13,171 nt of DNA from Sporomusa sp. (GTDB taxonomy: Bacteria > Bacillota_C > Negativicutes > Sporomusales > Sporomusaceae), in NCBI GenBank assembly GCA_029256645.1, contig JAQSXM010000174.1:1-13171 (forward strand), read 5' to 3'. The position numbers and the translations under genes are program-made. The notes beneath the pieces were generated by a model, which ran no database searches, was not told the DNA's origin, and was given only the letters and a program-made list of their open reading frames with translations. Positions 1 through 7,269 of the stretch are shown in pieces (the stretch's first letter is position 1; every line of letters begins with the position of its first letter).

Positions 1-1
1 T

Positions 2-280
2 GGATTAGGTGTTAGCCTAACCGGTCTGTGTATCCATTATCATAAGCTCGCTGCGCCTAAGCCGCTGTTTACCTCTACGGACACCGTCAATCCGGGAATA
101 TGGCGTCAATTTGGCTATAATGCGGCCCGCTTGGTTAAGGGGCTTCCTTTTAAAGAAAAATTGGAACTAAGCTTTATTATTGAAGGTAGTGAAGAGCAGT
201 TGTTTGAGCAAATTCAGGCGCTTGTCAAAAAAATATTGCAGGAAAACGGCCAGGGGCACAGGGAGGTTAGCAGATGGTAA
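2..280 (+). CDS. pduH: Diol/glycerol dehydratase reactivase small subunit, 3' part (partial)
   Basis: The open frame enters from the left edge and ends at TAA 278-280, giving the last 92 residues. With the large subunit (PduG/DdrA), this family swaps damaged cobalamin out of B12-dependent diol or glycerol dehydratase. The recognisable part is a segment like PLFTSTDTVNPGIW followed by FGYNAARLVKGLPFKEK, which matches from memory the end of DdrB/PduH (a TGHVTDSDDQL segment, then LGANAGQLVKVLPLSER). The protein continues about 35 residues past the point where the enterobacterial proteins stop, with a charged helical tail. Its stop overlaps the start of the next shell gene (ATGGTAA), so the two are probably translationally coupled. 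The dehydratase genes (pduCDE) and pduG are expected just upstream, outside the window. The start is not visible. The assignment rests on remembered similarity and on the pdu context. Confidence 0.75.
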   Translation, partial: GLGVSLTGLCIHYHKLAAPKPLFTSTDTVNPGIWRQFGYNAARLVKGLPFKEKLELSFIIEGSEEQLFEQIQALVKKILQENGQGHREVSRW

Positions 281-810
281 ACGCCTTAGGTCTGATGGAA
301 GTGGTAGGCTTGGCTGCCGGTTTAGAAGCGGCTGACGCGGCAATTAAAGCAGCCAATGTTACCCTTATTGGCTACGAATTAACCAAAGGCGGCGGTATGG
401 TTGTGATAAAAATCTCCGGGGATGTGGGAGCGGTTACCGCGGCGGTTGATGCTGGTACGGCTGCTGCGTCCAAGATCGGCACAGTATTTGCTTCACATGT
501 TATACCGCGGCCTGGTAATGGTCTGAACGGAATGATCACCACAAAAGAGACTGTGGGGGTTAACAATAAGGAGGGGCGACAGGCCAGAAAAAGCAGTGAT
601 AAGGAATTGGTACAGACTGACGACAAGGCTAAGGGTAATAACGCGTCTGCAATCAAGTCTGATACTGCGGTTGTAAACAAGAAGGCTACAGGCGATATGC
701 ACCCCGCCGGGACGTGTAACCTCTGTGGAGACCCAGCCTGTCCCCGGCATAAAGGTGAGCCCAAAACAACCTGTATTCATTACAAGAAAAATCATCATAG
801 GGAGGAATGA
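274..810 (+). CDS. pduK: BMC-domain shell protein with C-terminal Cys cluster (PduK-like)
   Basis: A 178-residue microcompartment shell protein. Residues about 3-85 form one BMC domain ([19 protein letters not shown], then GDVGAV and HVIPRPG), the fold that makes flat hexameric shell tiles. A hydrophilic, probably disordered linker (about 90-142) leads to a Cys-rich tail with C148, C151, C156 and C167 in [16 protein letters not shown]. This tail is nearly identical to that of Salmonella PduK, so the symbol is well supported. The four cysteines suggest a metal or Fe-S site, which is an inference. The start ATG at 274 overlaps the pduH stop, and GGGAGG lies just upstream (260-265). The pduA/J-like gene follows four bases after the stop. 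PduK is a minor shell component in Salmonella, and the function of its tail is not settled. Confidence 0.93.
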   Translation: MVNALGLMEVVGLAAGLEAADAAIKAANVTLIGYELTKGGGMVVIKISGDVGAVTAAVDAGTAAASKIGTVFASHVIPRPGNGLNGMITTKETVGVNNKEGRQARKSSDKELVQTDDKAKGNNASAIKSDTAVVNKKATGDMHPAGTCNLCGDPACPRHKGEPKTTCIHYKKNHHREE

Positions 811-814
811 CTGT

Positions 815-1096
815 ATGCGTGGTGAGGCATTAGGCATGGTAGAAACCAAGGGATTAGTCGGGGCCATTGAGGCAGCCGATGCCATGGTAAAAGCCGCGAA
901 CGTGGAGTTAATAGGCTATGAGAAAATTGGGTCAGGATTAGTATCTGTCTTCGTACGTGGTGATGTCGGTGCGGTCAAGGCTGCGACCGACAGTGGCGCG
1001 GCGGCGGCGCAGCGCGTGGGCGAGCTGCTTTCTGTTCATGTAATACCGCGGCCGCATACCGATGTGGAAAAGATCTTGCCAACACTTCATTCCTAA
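815..1096 (+). CDS. pduJ: Hexameric BMC shell protein (PduA/PduJ)
   Basis: A 93-residue single-BMC-domain protein forming the main hexameric tiles of the shell, with a central pore for substrate passage. [20 protein letters not shown], the pore loop YEKIGSGLV and the end [12 protein letters not shown] are almost the same as in PduA and PduJ of Salmonella. Residues K26 (tile edge) and S40 (pore) fall at the same numbers as in PduA. PduA and PduJ cannot be told apart by sequence alone here. The place beside pduK favours pduJ, while the N-terminus MRGEALGM looks more like PduA. The start chosen is ATG 815, because GGAGG at 801-805 lies at good distance. A longer frame reaching back to 725 lies inside pduK and has no ribosome site. 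Confidence 0.95.
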   Translation: MRGEALGMVETKGLVGAIEAADAMVKAANVELIGYEKIGSGLVSVFVRGDVGAVKAATDSGAAAAQRVGELLSVHVIPRPHTDVEKILPTLHS

Positions 1097-1134
1097 CAAT
1101 GCAACCTGACAGGTAATGTTAAAAGAGGTGTGTT

Positions 1135-1767
1135 ATGGAGCAAAAAATAGTGGAACAGGTCGTGGCCAGAATCTTAGCAGAAATGTGTGGTGAGGGACAA
1201 ACACCACCAGGCATCCCGGTAGGTGTCTCTAACCGCCATATCCATGTCTCAGCCGAACATCTGGCAACCCTGTTTGGCCAGGGGTATAGTCTTACCCAAG
1301 AGAAAGATCTGAAGCAGATTGGTGAGTATGCGGCAAAAGAAACAGTTACCCTGGTAGGGCCTAAGGGGATTATCGCCAAGGTGCGTATTCTGGGGCCTGT
1401 ACGAAATTTTACCCAGATTGAAATATCACGTACTGATGGGTTTAGTCTCGGCATTGCACCACCGTTGCGGGACTCAGGCCAGATTGAAGGATCGGCCGGC
1501 ATTGTTGTTGTCGGGCCAATGGGGGCCGTTACCCTGCGGCAGGGAGTAATCTGTGCTGCACGCCATATCCATATGCAGGCAGCAGACGCACAAAGGCTAA
1601 AGGTTGCTGACGGGGAGCGGGTAACTGTTAAACTTGCCGGACCACGCGGCGGTACTTTTGACAATGTGCTGATCCGGGTACACCCGAACTTTCGGTTAGA
1701 GTTTCACATCGACACAGATGAAGCGAATGCGACAGAGCTTAAAACAGGTGATATTGTCAGTCTGTGA
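1135..1767 (+). CDS. pduL: Phosphate propanoyltransferase PduL
   Basis: A 210-residue phosphotransacylase that converts propionyl-CoA plus phosphate to propionyl phosphate and CoA. This recycles CoA inside the compartment and allows later ATP formation by a kinase. Two duplicated halves are visible, each with a zinc-binding HIH motif: SNRHIH (H35, H37) and ARHIHM (H144, H146). A further histidine, H191, sits in HIDTDEAN near the end. These match the di-zinc ligands known in PduL. The first 17 residues, MEQKIVEQVVARILAEM, form an amphipathic helix typical of an encapsulation peptide that sends the enzyme into the shell. An AGAGGTG ribosome site precedes ATG 1135. The length is normal for the family. 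Confidence 0.97.
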   Translation: MEQKIVEQVVARILAEMCGEGQTPPGIPVGVSNRHIHVSAEHLATLFGQGYSLTQEKDLKQIGEYAAKETVTLVGPKGIIAKVRILGPVRNFTQIEISRTDGFSLGIAPPLRDSGQIEGSAGIVVVGPMGAVTLRQGVICAARHIHMQAADAQRLKVADGERVTVKLAGPRGGTFDNVLIRVHPNFRLEFHIDTDEANATELKTGDIVSL

Positions 1768-1784
1768 CAAGTGGGGGAACTACT

Positions 1785-2576
1785 GTGGAGAATGAAAAAA
1801 TAGTAGAGATAGTTACGGCGGAGGTTTTGCGCCAGTTAAGTATTAATAGCGGTAATATGCCGGCTCACCCTAGCGGTTCGCTCTACAAAGCACTCGCTAT
1901 CTTCACCGGTGGAACGATTGGGTTTGAGGCAGGCTTGCTACAGTTGAAGCATATTCAAAGCCTGAATACCGGGCTCACTGTCGTGATTTCCGCGGCTGCT
2001 GAAAAGATTCTGGATACAGACCGCATCAGGCAAGCACTTGGCAGCAATACTTCCGTTCTTACCAGTACCTCTCCCTATCCGGGGCCGGCACTGCAGGCCG
2101 CAGACATTGTGCTTATTCCGGTATTAACCCAGAACTCTGCCGCCAAGCTTGCAAATACTCTGTCTGATTCGATGGTGCTCACCCTGATCCTGCAGGCGCT
2201 CATGCTGGGAAAACCGGTAATTGCGGCAACAAACGCAGCCGATCCTGACGATAACCGGCGCGGAGAAAAGAACATGTCGAATTTGTTGCCGGCGCTGCGG
2301 GAGGCCCTGCAGGCAAATTTGAAAAAAATTGCAACCTATGGGATCAAACTCACTCCGGTAGAAAATCTGGCTGCCGCCGCGCAGCAAGCCCTGGCTAAAG
2401 AAATAAAACCATATGCACAGGATAAGCTGGCTAAAAAAAGGGTTCTTCATGCTGAGTCGGTTAAAGGCGCTGTGAATAGCGGGACAAAAACAATTGTGAT
2501 TACCCAAGGCACAATTGTAACCCCGCTGGCCCGTGATATTGCCCGGGCATTAAAAGTGGAGATTGTTGTCAAATGA
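1785..2576 (+). CDS. Flavoprotein-like BMC cargo protein at the pduM position
   Basis: A 263-residue protein, not a standard PduM. It starts with MENEKIVEIVTAEVLRQL, an amphipathic helix like the encapsulation peptides of PduL and PduP, so lumen targeting is likely. The middle resembles the flavoprotein/HFCD family (DfpB, UbiX and EpiD relatives): AIFTGGTIG near residues 38-46, and ADIVLIPVLTQNSAAKLANT near 106-125, followed by a conserved Asp at 128. The PxMN-type active motif of decarboxylases is replaced by ATNAADPDD, so FMN binding or electron transfer is more likely than decarboxylation. The C-terminus GTIVTPLARDIARALKVEI (from residue 242) resembles the end of Salmonella PduM. The start chosen is GTG 1785, which has GGGGG 8 bases upstream. 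An earlier GTG at 1764 overlaps the pduL stop and lacks a ribosome site. The function is unknown. Confidence 0.8.
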   Translation: MENEKIVEIVTAEVLRQLSINSGNMPAHPSGSLYKALAIFTGGTIGFEAGLLQLKHIQSLNTGLTVVISAAAEKILDTDRIRQALGSNTSVLTSTSPYPGPALQAADIVLIPVLTQNSAAKLANTLSDSMVLTLILQALMLGKPVIAATNAADPDDNRRGEKNMSNLLPALREALQANLKKIATYGIKLTPVENLAAAAQQALAKEIKPYAQDKLAKKRVLHAESVKGAVNSGTKTIVITQGTIVTPLARDIARALKVEIVVK

Positions 2577-2606
2577 GCTAGGCAATGACTAGCAGCAGGA
2601 AGGAAG

Positions 2607-2894
2607 ATGGCGATGTGGGTAGGAAAGGTAATTGGTACCCTGGTGGCTACGCCCAAAGACGATAGTCTGACAGGCAGTAAACTCTTAATCGTCCAGCCGC
2701 TCCGCAGCAAGCGTGGTGCCGGCGAGCCGATTGTCGCAATCGACGCAATCGGTTCCGGGACAGGCGAAACGGTGCTTGTTGTAAGCGGCAGTGCAGCCCG
2801 CCATGTAACCGGCAATAGCAAGGCTGCCGTGGATGCGGCCATTATCGGGATTATCGACAGTATGGAGATCAATAAGGATTTACTTGAGGAGTAG
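2607..2894 (+). CDS. pduN: Pentameric BMC vertex protein PduN (EutN/CcmL family)
   Basis: A 95-residue protein of the EutN/CcmL family, whose pentamers cap the twelve corners of the polyhedral shell. Family marks are the N-terminal strand WVGKVIGTLVATPKDDSLTG, the GAGEPIVAIDAIGSGTGE turn, SGSAARHV, and the end AVDAAIIGIIDS. Length and motifs fit PduN well. Two start codons are possible: ATG 2607 and ATG 2613. The ribosome site AGGAAGGAAG (2597-2606) serves 2613 at slightly better spacing, which would give MWVGKV, closer to the usual N-terminus. The stop lies six bases before the pduO start. Confidence 0.95.
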   Translation: MAMWVGKVIGTLVATPKDDSLTGSKLLIVQPLRSKRGAGEPIVAIDAIGSGTGETVLVVSGSAARHVTGNSKAAVDAAIIGIIDSMEINKDLLEE

Positions 2895-2900
2895 GTACAC

Positions 2901-3881
2901 ATGAAGGTGTATACAAAAACTGGCGATAAAGGTCAGACCAGCCTGCTGAGCAAAGAACGGGTTTTTAAAGATAATATCAGGGTACAGGCCTACGGGACTG
3001 TGGATGAGGCTAATGCTGCGATGGGCTTGGCTAAATCCCTGACGGCTAAGGAATGGGCAGCGGCGATTATCCATAAAATCCAGCAGGAATTAATTAGTTT
3101 AAACGCCGATTTAGCCACAGCAGAGCCGGAAAACAGTGATAACTACCGGATTACTACCAGCCATGTAGAAGGCTTGGAGAAGATTATTGACAGCTTAGAG
3201 CAACGCCGTATCCCTCAACCGTATTTTGTCACACCAGGGGACACGCCGGCCAGTGCAGCCATGGATTTAGCCCGAACCATCGTGCGGCGGGCAGAACGGT
3301 GTGTTGTCGCGTTAAAGCGGCAGGAGCCGGTGACCGCGCCGGTACAGCTATATCTAAACCGTTTATCGGACTTATTATTTGTATTGGCAAGATGTAATGA
3401 ACAGGAAGAGCTGGTTGAAAGGGTTACCAGTCAGGTGCAGGCAGTTCTTCAGGGATCACCGGAAATCAAAAGTCAGGCTGCTGAGCAGCCGCTGTTAAAC
3501 AAAGCCAGGCGCGGCATCGCGGCGGCTGAGAACAAGGCCCTTGAAATAGGGGTTCCCATGGTCATCGCCGTGGTGGACAGTGGCGGCAATCTGGTTGCCC
3601 AGGAACGGATGGATAACGCGCTGCTGGCAAGCATCGCCCTTGCCCTGGGCAAGGCCTATACCGCAGTGGCTTTGAAAATGCCGACAGAACAGGCAGCGAT
3701 AGTTGCTGTCCCCGGCCAGCAGCTATTTGGTATCAATACCACCAACAGTGGCCGCCTGGTTATATTCGGCGGTGGTCTGCCCATCTATGAGCAGGGACTG
3801 TTGATCGGCGGAATCGGGGTAAGTGGTGGGTCTGTTGAGCAGGATATGGTGGTAGCTCAGGCTGGTTTGTCAGCTATATAA
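2901..3881 (+). CDS. pduO: Cob(I)alamin adenosyltransferase PduO with C-terminal HbpS/GlcG-like domain
   Basis: A 326-residue two-domain protein. Residues 1 to about 185 are a PduO-type adenosyltransferase, which moves adenosyl from ATP to cob(I)alamin to make the cofactor of diol dehydratase. Visible are the ATP loop TKTGDKGQTSLL (5-16), RVQAYGTVDEANA (27-39) and NRLSDLLFVLAR (153-164). Residues about 200-326 are the HbpS/GlcG-like domain (PF03928 type), with VIAVVDSGGNLVAQERMDNA and GGGLPI. In some PduO proteins this domain binds haem or cobalamin. This layout and length match Salmonella PduO. The ribosome site GAGGAG overlaps the end of pduN. Next to PduS, it completes cobalamin repair inside the shell. 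Confidence 0.96.
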   Translation: MKVYTKTGDKGQTSLLSKERVFKDNIRVQAYGTVDEANAAMGLAKSLTAKEWAAAIIHKIQQELISLNADLATAEPENSDNYRITTSHVEGLEKIIDSLEQRRIPQPYFVTPGDTPASAAMDLARTIVRRAERCVVALKRQEPVTAPVQLYLNRLSDLLFVLARCNEQEELVERVTSQVQAVLQGSPEIKSQAAEQPLLNKARRGIAAAENKALEIGVPMVIAVVDSGGNLVAQERMDNALLASIALALGKAYTAVALKMPTEQAAIVAVPGQQLFGINTTNSGRLVIFGGGLPIYEQGLLIGGIGVSGGSVEQDMVVAQAGLSAI

Positions 3882-3893
3882 AGGAGGAAAACA

Positions 3894-5330
3894 ATGAATA
3901 TTGACCAAAACCTTATTTCCCGGATTACGGCCGAAGTGATGGCCAGAGTTCAGCAGCAAGGCAATCATGGTTCGGGAAATAGCGGGATTTTTAATACAAT
4001 TGATGAAGCTGTGTCTGCCGCTCATGCTGCGCAAAAACAGCTGAGAAAGTTAACCATTGAAAAGCGGGAAGGGTTAATCAGCGCCATGCGGGAGGCTGCC
4101 TATGCCAGCGCTGCGATGTTAGCCGAAATGGCTGTACAGGAATCAGGGATGGGGCGTATATCTGACAAGGTTCTTAAGAATCAGCTTGCCGCCCGTAACA
4201 CCCCGGGGACGGAGGATCTTCGCACCGAGGCCTGGAGCGGGGATACCGGACTAACACTGATTGAGATGGGGCCATTTGGCGTAATCGGGGCCATAACGCC
4301 TACAACCAATCCCTCAGAAACTGTTATCTCAAATTGCATAGGCATGATTGCCGCCGGGAACTCGGTAGTATTCAGCCCGCATCCGACAGCCAAAAATACC
4401 TCGCTTACCACAATTAGACTCTTAAATGAGGCAATTATCAAAGCCGGGGGCCCTGCCAACCTGTTAACGGCGGTAGCAGAACCCTCATTAGCGGCCACGA
4501 ATGCCATGATGGTGCATCCTCAGATTAACATGCTGGTCGCAACAGGCGGCCCGGCTGTGGTCAAGGCTGTTATGTCCTCAGGGAAAAAGGCGATTGGCGC
4601 CGGTGCCGGCAATCCGCCGGTTATTGTCGATGAAAGTGCCAATATTGAACGGGCTGCCCGTGATATTATGGCAGGCTGTTCCTTTGATAACAATCTACCC
4701 TGCATTGCTGAAAAAGAAGCCATTGTTGTCAGTGCCGTTGCTGACCGGCTGATTACTTTTATGCAAAAATATGGCGGGTATTTAATCTCCGGGCAGGATA
4801 TTGAACGGCTGGAACGGGTGATTCTGACCGAAAAAGAAGAACTTGCGGCCAGCGGCTGTACGGAAAAACCCAAGAAAACATTCGGCGTTAATAAGAATTT
4901 TGTGGGTAAAGATGCCAAATATATAATAAAACAGATTGGCATTGATGTACCTGACGATATCCGGGTCATTATTTGTGAAACCGCAGCAGATCATCCCTTC
5001 GTGCTGGAGGAACTGATGATGCCGGTACTGCCGGTCATCCGGGTGAGAAATGTGGAGGAAGCCATACAATTGGCGGTCAGTGTTGAGCATGGCAATCGTC
5101 ATACCGCGGTCATGCATTCCCAAAGTGTCGATAATCTGACCCGTTTTGCCAAGGCGGTAGAAACGACGATTTTCGTAAAGAATGCGCCGTCCTATGCCGG
5201 CATCGGCGTCGGCGGGGAGGGGTTTACCACCTTCACCATTGCCGGACCTACCGGCGAGGGCCTAACCTCGGCCCGCAGCTTTACCCGTCAGCGCCGCTGT
5301 GTTCTTGTTGATGCACTTTCGATCGTATGA
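3894..5330 (+). CDS. pduP: CoA-acylating propionaldehyde dehydrogenase PduP
   Basis: A 478-residue NAD-dependent aldehyde dehydrogenase that turns propionaldehyde and CoA into propionyl-CoA, removing the toxic aldehyde. The N-terminal 18 residues, MNIDQNLISRITAEVMAR, are an encapsulation helix of the kind first shown for PduP. They are followed by a Gly/Ser/Asn linker to about residue 32. The catalytic site is CSFDNNLPC, with the nucleophile most likely Cys270 and a second Cys at 262. The cofactor region includes AITPTTNPSETVISN and GAGAGNPPVIVD. A strong AAGGAGG ribosome site sits directly after the pduO stop. Length is normal. An alcohol dehydrogenase (pduQ), which often follows and recycles NADH, is not between this gene and pduS. 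Confidence 0.97.
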   Translation: MNIDQNLISRITAEVMARVQQQGNHGSGNSGIFNTIDEAVSAAHAAQKQLRKLTIEKREGLISAMREAAYASAAMLAEMAVQESGMGRISDKVLKNQLAARNTPGTEDLRTEAWSGDTGLTLIEMGPFGVIGAITPTTNPSETVISNCIGMIAAGNSVVFSPHPTAKNTSLTTIRLLNEAIIKAGGPANLLTAVAEPSLAATNAMMVHPQINMLVATGGPAVVKAVMSSGKKAIGAGAGNPPVIVDESANIERAARDIMAGCSFDNNLPCIAEKEAIVVSAVADRLITFMQKYGGYLISGQDIERLERVILTEKEELAASGCTEKPKKTFGVNKNFVGKDAKYIIKQIGIDVPDDIRVIICETAADHPFVLEELMMPVLPVIRVRNVEEAIQLAVSVEHGNRHTAVMHSQSVDNLTRFAKAVETTIFVKNAPSYAGIGVGGEGFTTFTIAGPTGEGLTSARSFTRQRRCVLVDALSIV

Positions 5331-5363
5331 AGGGCTTAATCCTAATGGGAAGCAGGTGCAGTC

Positions 5364-6695
5364 ATGCGTGACAGGATTGTTGCTGCCGTTAAGGCAGCCG
5401 GTGTCGTCGGTGCCGGTGGTGCCGGGTTTCCAACACATATCAAGGTTAACGCAGATGCTGAAATCGTCATTGTGAATGGCGCTGAGTGCGAGCCTTTGCT
5501 TAGGGCTCACCAGAATATTATGGTGAGCGAGAGTGCCAAACTCATTCTGGGGCTGCAAACCGTAATGCTGGCCACCGGGGCCAGGCGCGGGTATATCGGG
5601 TTAAAACGTAAATATGAGGCTGCAATCGCTAAACTGCAAACAGAACTACAGCAGATGAACGTCACAGACATTGAACTGTTTTTCATACCTGATATGTATC
5701 CGGCCGGTGATGAACAGGTGCTTGTCCATGAGGTTACCGGCCGGATTGTGCCTGAGGGGGGCATTCCCCTGCATGTCGGCGTCGTTGTGGCTAATGTTGA
5801 AACCCTGGTCAATGTAGCGCTGGCGCTGGAAGGCCAGCCTGTTATCGAAAAATATGTTACAGTCACAGGTGCTGCCCGGCATCCCCTTACAGTACGAGTA
5901 CCGATTGGGATGGCGGTAGGCGAGGTAATCCAACTGGCAGGGGGCTCTACAGTCAGTGACTTTGCGATTATCGATGGCGGACCGATGATGGGCCGGCTTA
6001 TCCCTGCTGACTCAGTTATTACTAAAACAACCGGCGGGCTTATCTTGCTGCCTGAAGGGCATTCACTGGTGGTGCAAAAAAGAACACCCTGGCCGGTTAT
6101 TGCCAATCGGGCCAAAGCGGTGTGCTGCAACTGCCGGGCCTGCACAGATGTGTGTCCCCGCTACCTGTTGGGTCATAGATTAGAACCGCACCGGATTATG
6201 CAGGCAATTGGCAGCGGGCAAATGAATGAGACCGAGGTGCTTGCCAAAGCATTTCTCTGTTCGGAATGTGGTGCCTGTGAGACCTACGGCTGCACGATGG
6301 GGTTATCACCCCGGCGGGTTAATGCTGAACTTAAGCAGCAATTTGGCAAGGCCGGCCTTAAAAACCCCAATACTATGAAACCTCAGCATGCTCAGCTAGG
6401 CAGGGAGAACCGGCGTATTCCAACCAAGCGGCTGCTGTACCGCCTGGGGCTGGAACAATATGATGTGAAAGCGCCGCTGAGTCTGGAACCGGTGACCACA
6501 GCTCAGGTAAAACTGTTATTGTCGCAGCACATCGGGGCACCCTCGCAGCCGGTTGTTGAGGTTGGCACAAGGGTCAATAAGGGGGATATCGTCGCCGTTA
6601 TTCCTGCGGGCGCGGCGCTGGGGGCCACCCTTCATGCCAGTATTTCCGGACAAGTATATAATACTGACACTTGGATAGGTATTCGTGCAGTGTAA
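5364..6695 (+). CDS. pduS: PduS, RnfC-like flavo/iron-sulfur cobalamin reductase
   Basis: A 443-residue soluble RnfC/NqrA-related protein that reduces cob(III)alamin toward cob(I)alamin for PduO. The N-terminal FMN/NADH fold (GVVGAGGAGFPTHIKVN, NGAECEPLLRAHQ) is followed by an SLBB-like part. Next come two [4Fe-4S] motifs: C254-x2-C257-x2-C260-x3-C264-P, then C299-x2-C302-x2-C305-x4-C310. A C-terminal barrel-sandwich domain carries VVEVGTRVNKGDIVAVIP. Length agrees with Salmonella PduS (about 450). Its neighbour PduT is the Fe-S shell protein thought to pass electrons to or from PduS, so the pair forms an electron path across the shell (known idea, not proven here). The start ATG 5364 has a fair AGCAGGTG site. 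Confidence 0.96.
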   Translation: MRDRIVAAVKAAGVVGAGGAGFPTHIKVNADAEIVIVNGAECEPLLRAHQNIMVSESAKLILGLQTVMLATGARRGYIGLKRKYEAAIAKLQTELQQMNVTDIELFFIPDMYPAGDEQVLVHEVTGRIVPEGGIPLHVGVVVANVETLVNVALALEGQPVIEKYVTVTGAARHPLTVRVPIGMAVGEVIQLAGGSTVSDFAIIDGGPMMGRLIPADSVITKTTGGLILLPEGHSLVVQKRTPWPVIANRAKAVCCNCRACTDVCPRYLLGHRLEPHRIMQAIGSGQMNETEVLAKAFLCSECGACETYGCTMGLSPRRVNAELKQQFGKAGLKNPNTMKPQHAQLGRENRRIPTKRLLYRLGLEQYDVKAPLSLEPVTTAQVKLLLSQHIGAPSQPVVEVGTRVNKGDIVAVIPAGAALGATLHASISGQVYNTDTWIGIRAV

Positions 6696-6714
6696 TTAGC
6701 CAGGGAGGATAACA

Positions 6715-7269
6715 ATGAAACACTCGATAGGAATCATGGAAGTTAAAAATATCGCTAAAGGCTTCTTAGTTGCCGATGCTATGCTAAAGGCAGCAAACGT
6801 AGAGCTCATTATGGCTAATTCCTTATGCCCCGGCAAGTATATTATCATGATTGCCGGGGATGTAGGCGGGGTGCAGAACGCCGTACGCAGCGGCCGGGCT
6901 GCAGGCGGCTCGGAGAATATAGTTGATGAAACAGTGCTGCCGAATATCCATAAGGACATCTTTAAGGCTTTAACAGGCAGTACAGATGTTAAGAATATCA
7001 AAGCATTGGGAATTATCGAAACTTATTCTGTGGCATCTGCCATTGTTGCAGCCGACACCGCGGCAAAGGCCGCGGCGATTGAATTGCTGGAGGTTCGTTT
7101 GGCCCGTGGTATGGGGGGCAAGGCGGTCATTTCCCTGACCGGAGAGGTTGGGGCAGTCAACTCGGCTGTTCGCGCTGGCGTCAGTGCTATCCAGGAGCAT
7201 GGTTTTCTGGTGGATCATCTGGTCCTGGCGGCGCCGCAGGAGGTTGAGCTACATGTTTTCTGCAGTTGA
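6715..7269 (+). CDS. pduT: Trimeric tandem-BMC shell protein PduT with Fe-S site
   Basis: A 184-residue protein with two BMC domains, about 3-88 (SIGIMEVKNIAKGFLVADAM) and about 95-184 (ALGIIETYSVASAIVAADTA). Such proteins form trimers that look like hexamers. Cys38 in NSLCPGKY is at the same residue number as the cysteine of Salmonella PduT, where three copies hold a [4Fe-4S] cluster in the central pore. The likely job is electron exchange between the cytoplasm and PduS. A clear GGGAGG ribosome site precedes ATG 6715. The 3' end overlaps the start of the membrane protein gene by 17 bases. Confidence 0.96.
   Translation: MKHSIGIMEVKNIAKGFLVADAMLKAANVELIMANSLCPGKYIIMIAGDVGGVQNAVRSGRAAGGSENIVDETVLPNIHKDIFKALTGSTDVKNIKALGIIETYSVASAIVAADTAAKAAAIELLEVRLARGMGGKAVISLTGEVGAVNSAVRAGVSAIQEHGFLVDHLVLAAPQEVELHVFCS

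Noticed and set aside
725..814. Longer start for the PduA/J shell protein at ATG 725
   Set aside because: It lies inside pduK in another frame without a ribosome site. ATG 815 with GGAGG gives the normal PduA length.
1119..1664. Long leftward open frame opposite pduL
   Set aside because: Antisense shadow, Ser/Arg/Pro-rich translation without motifs. pduL on the other strand is certain.
7148..7252. N-terminal extension of the membrane protein gene into pduT
   Set aside because: The extra residues are a shadow of pduT in another frame. GCAGGAGG is placed correctly for ATG 7253.
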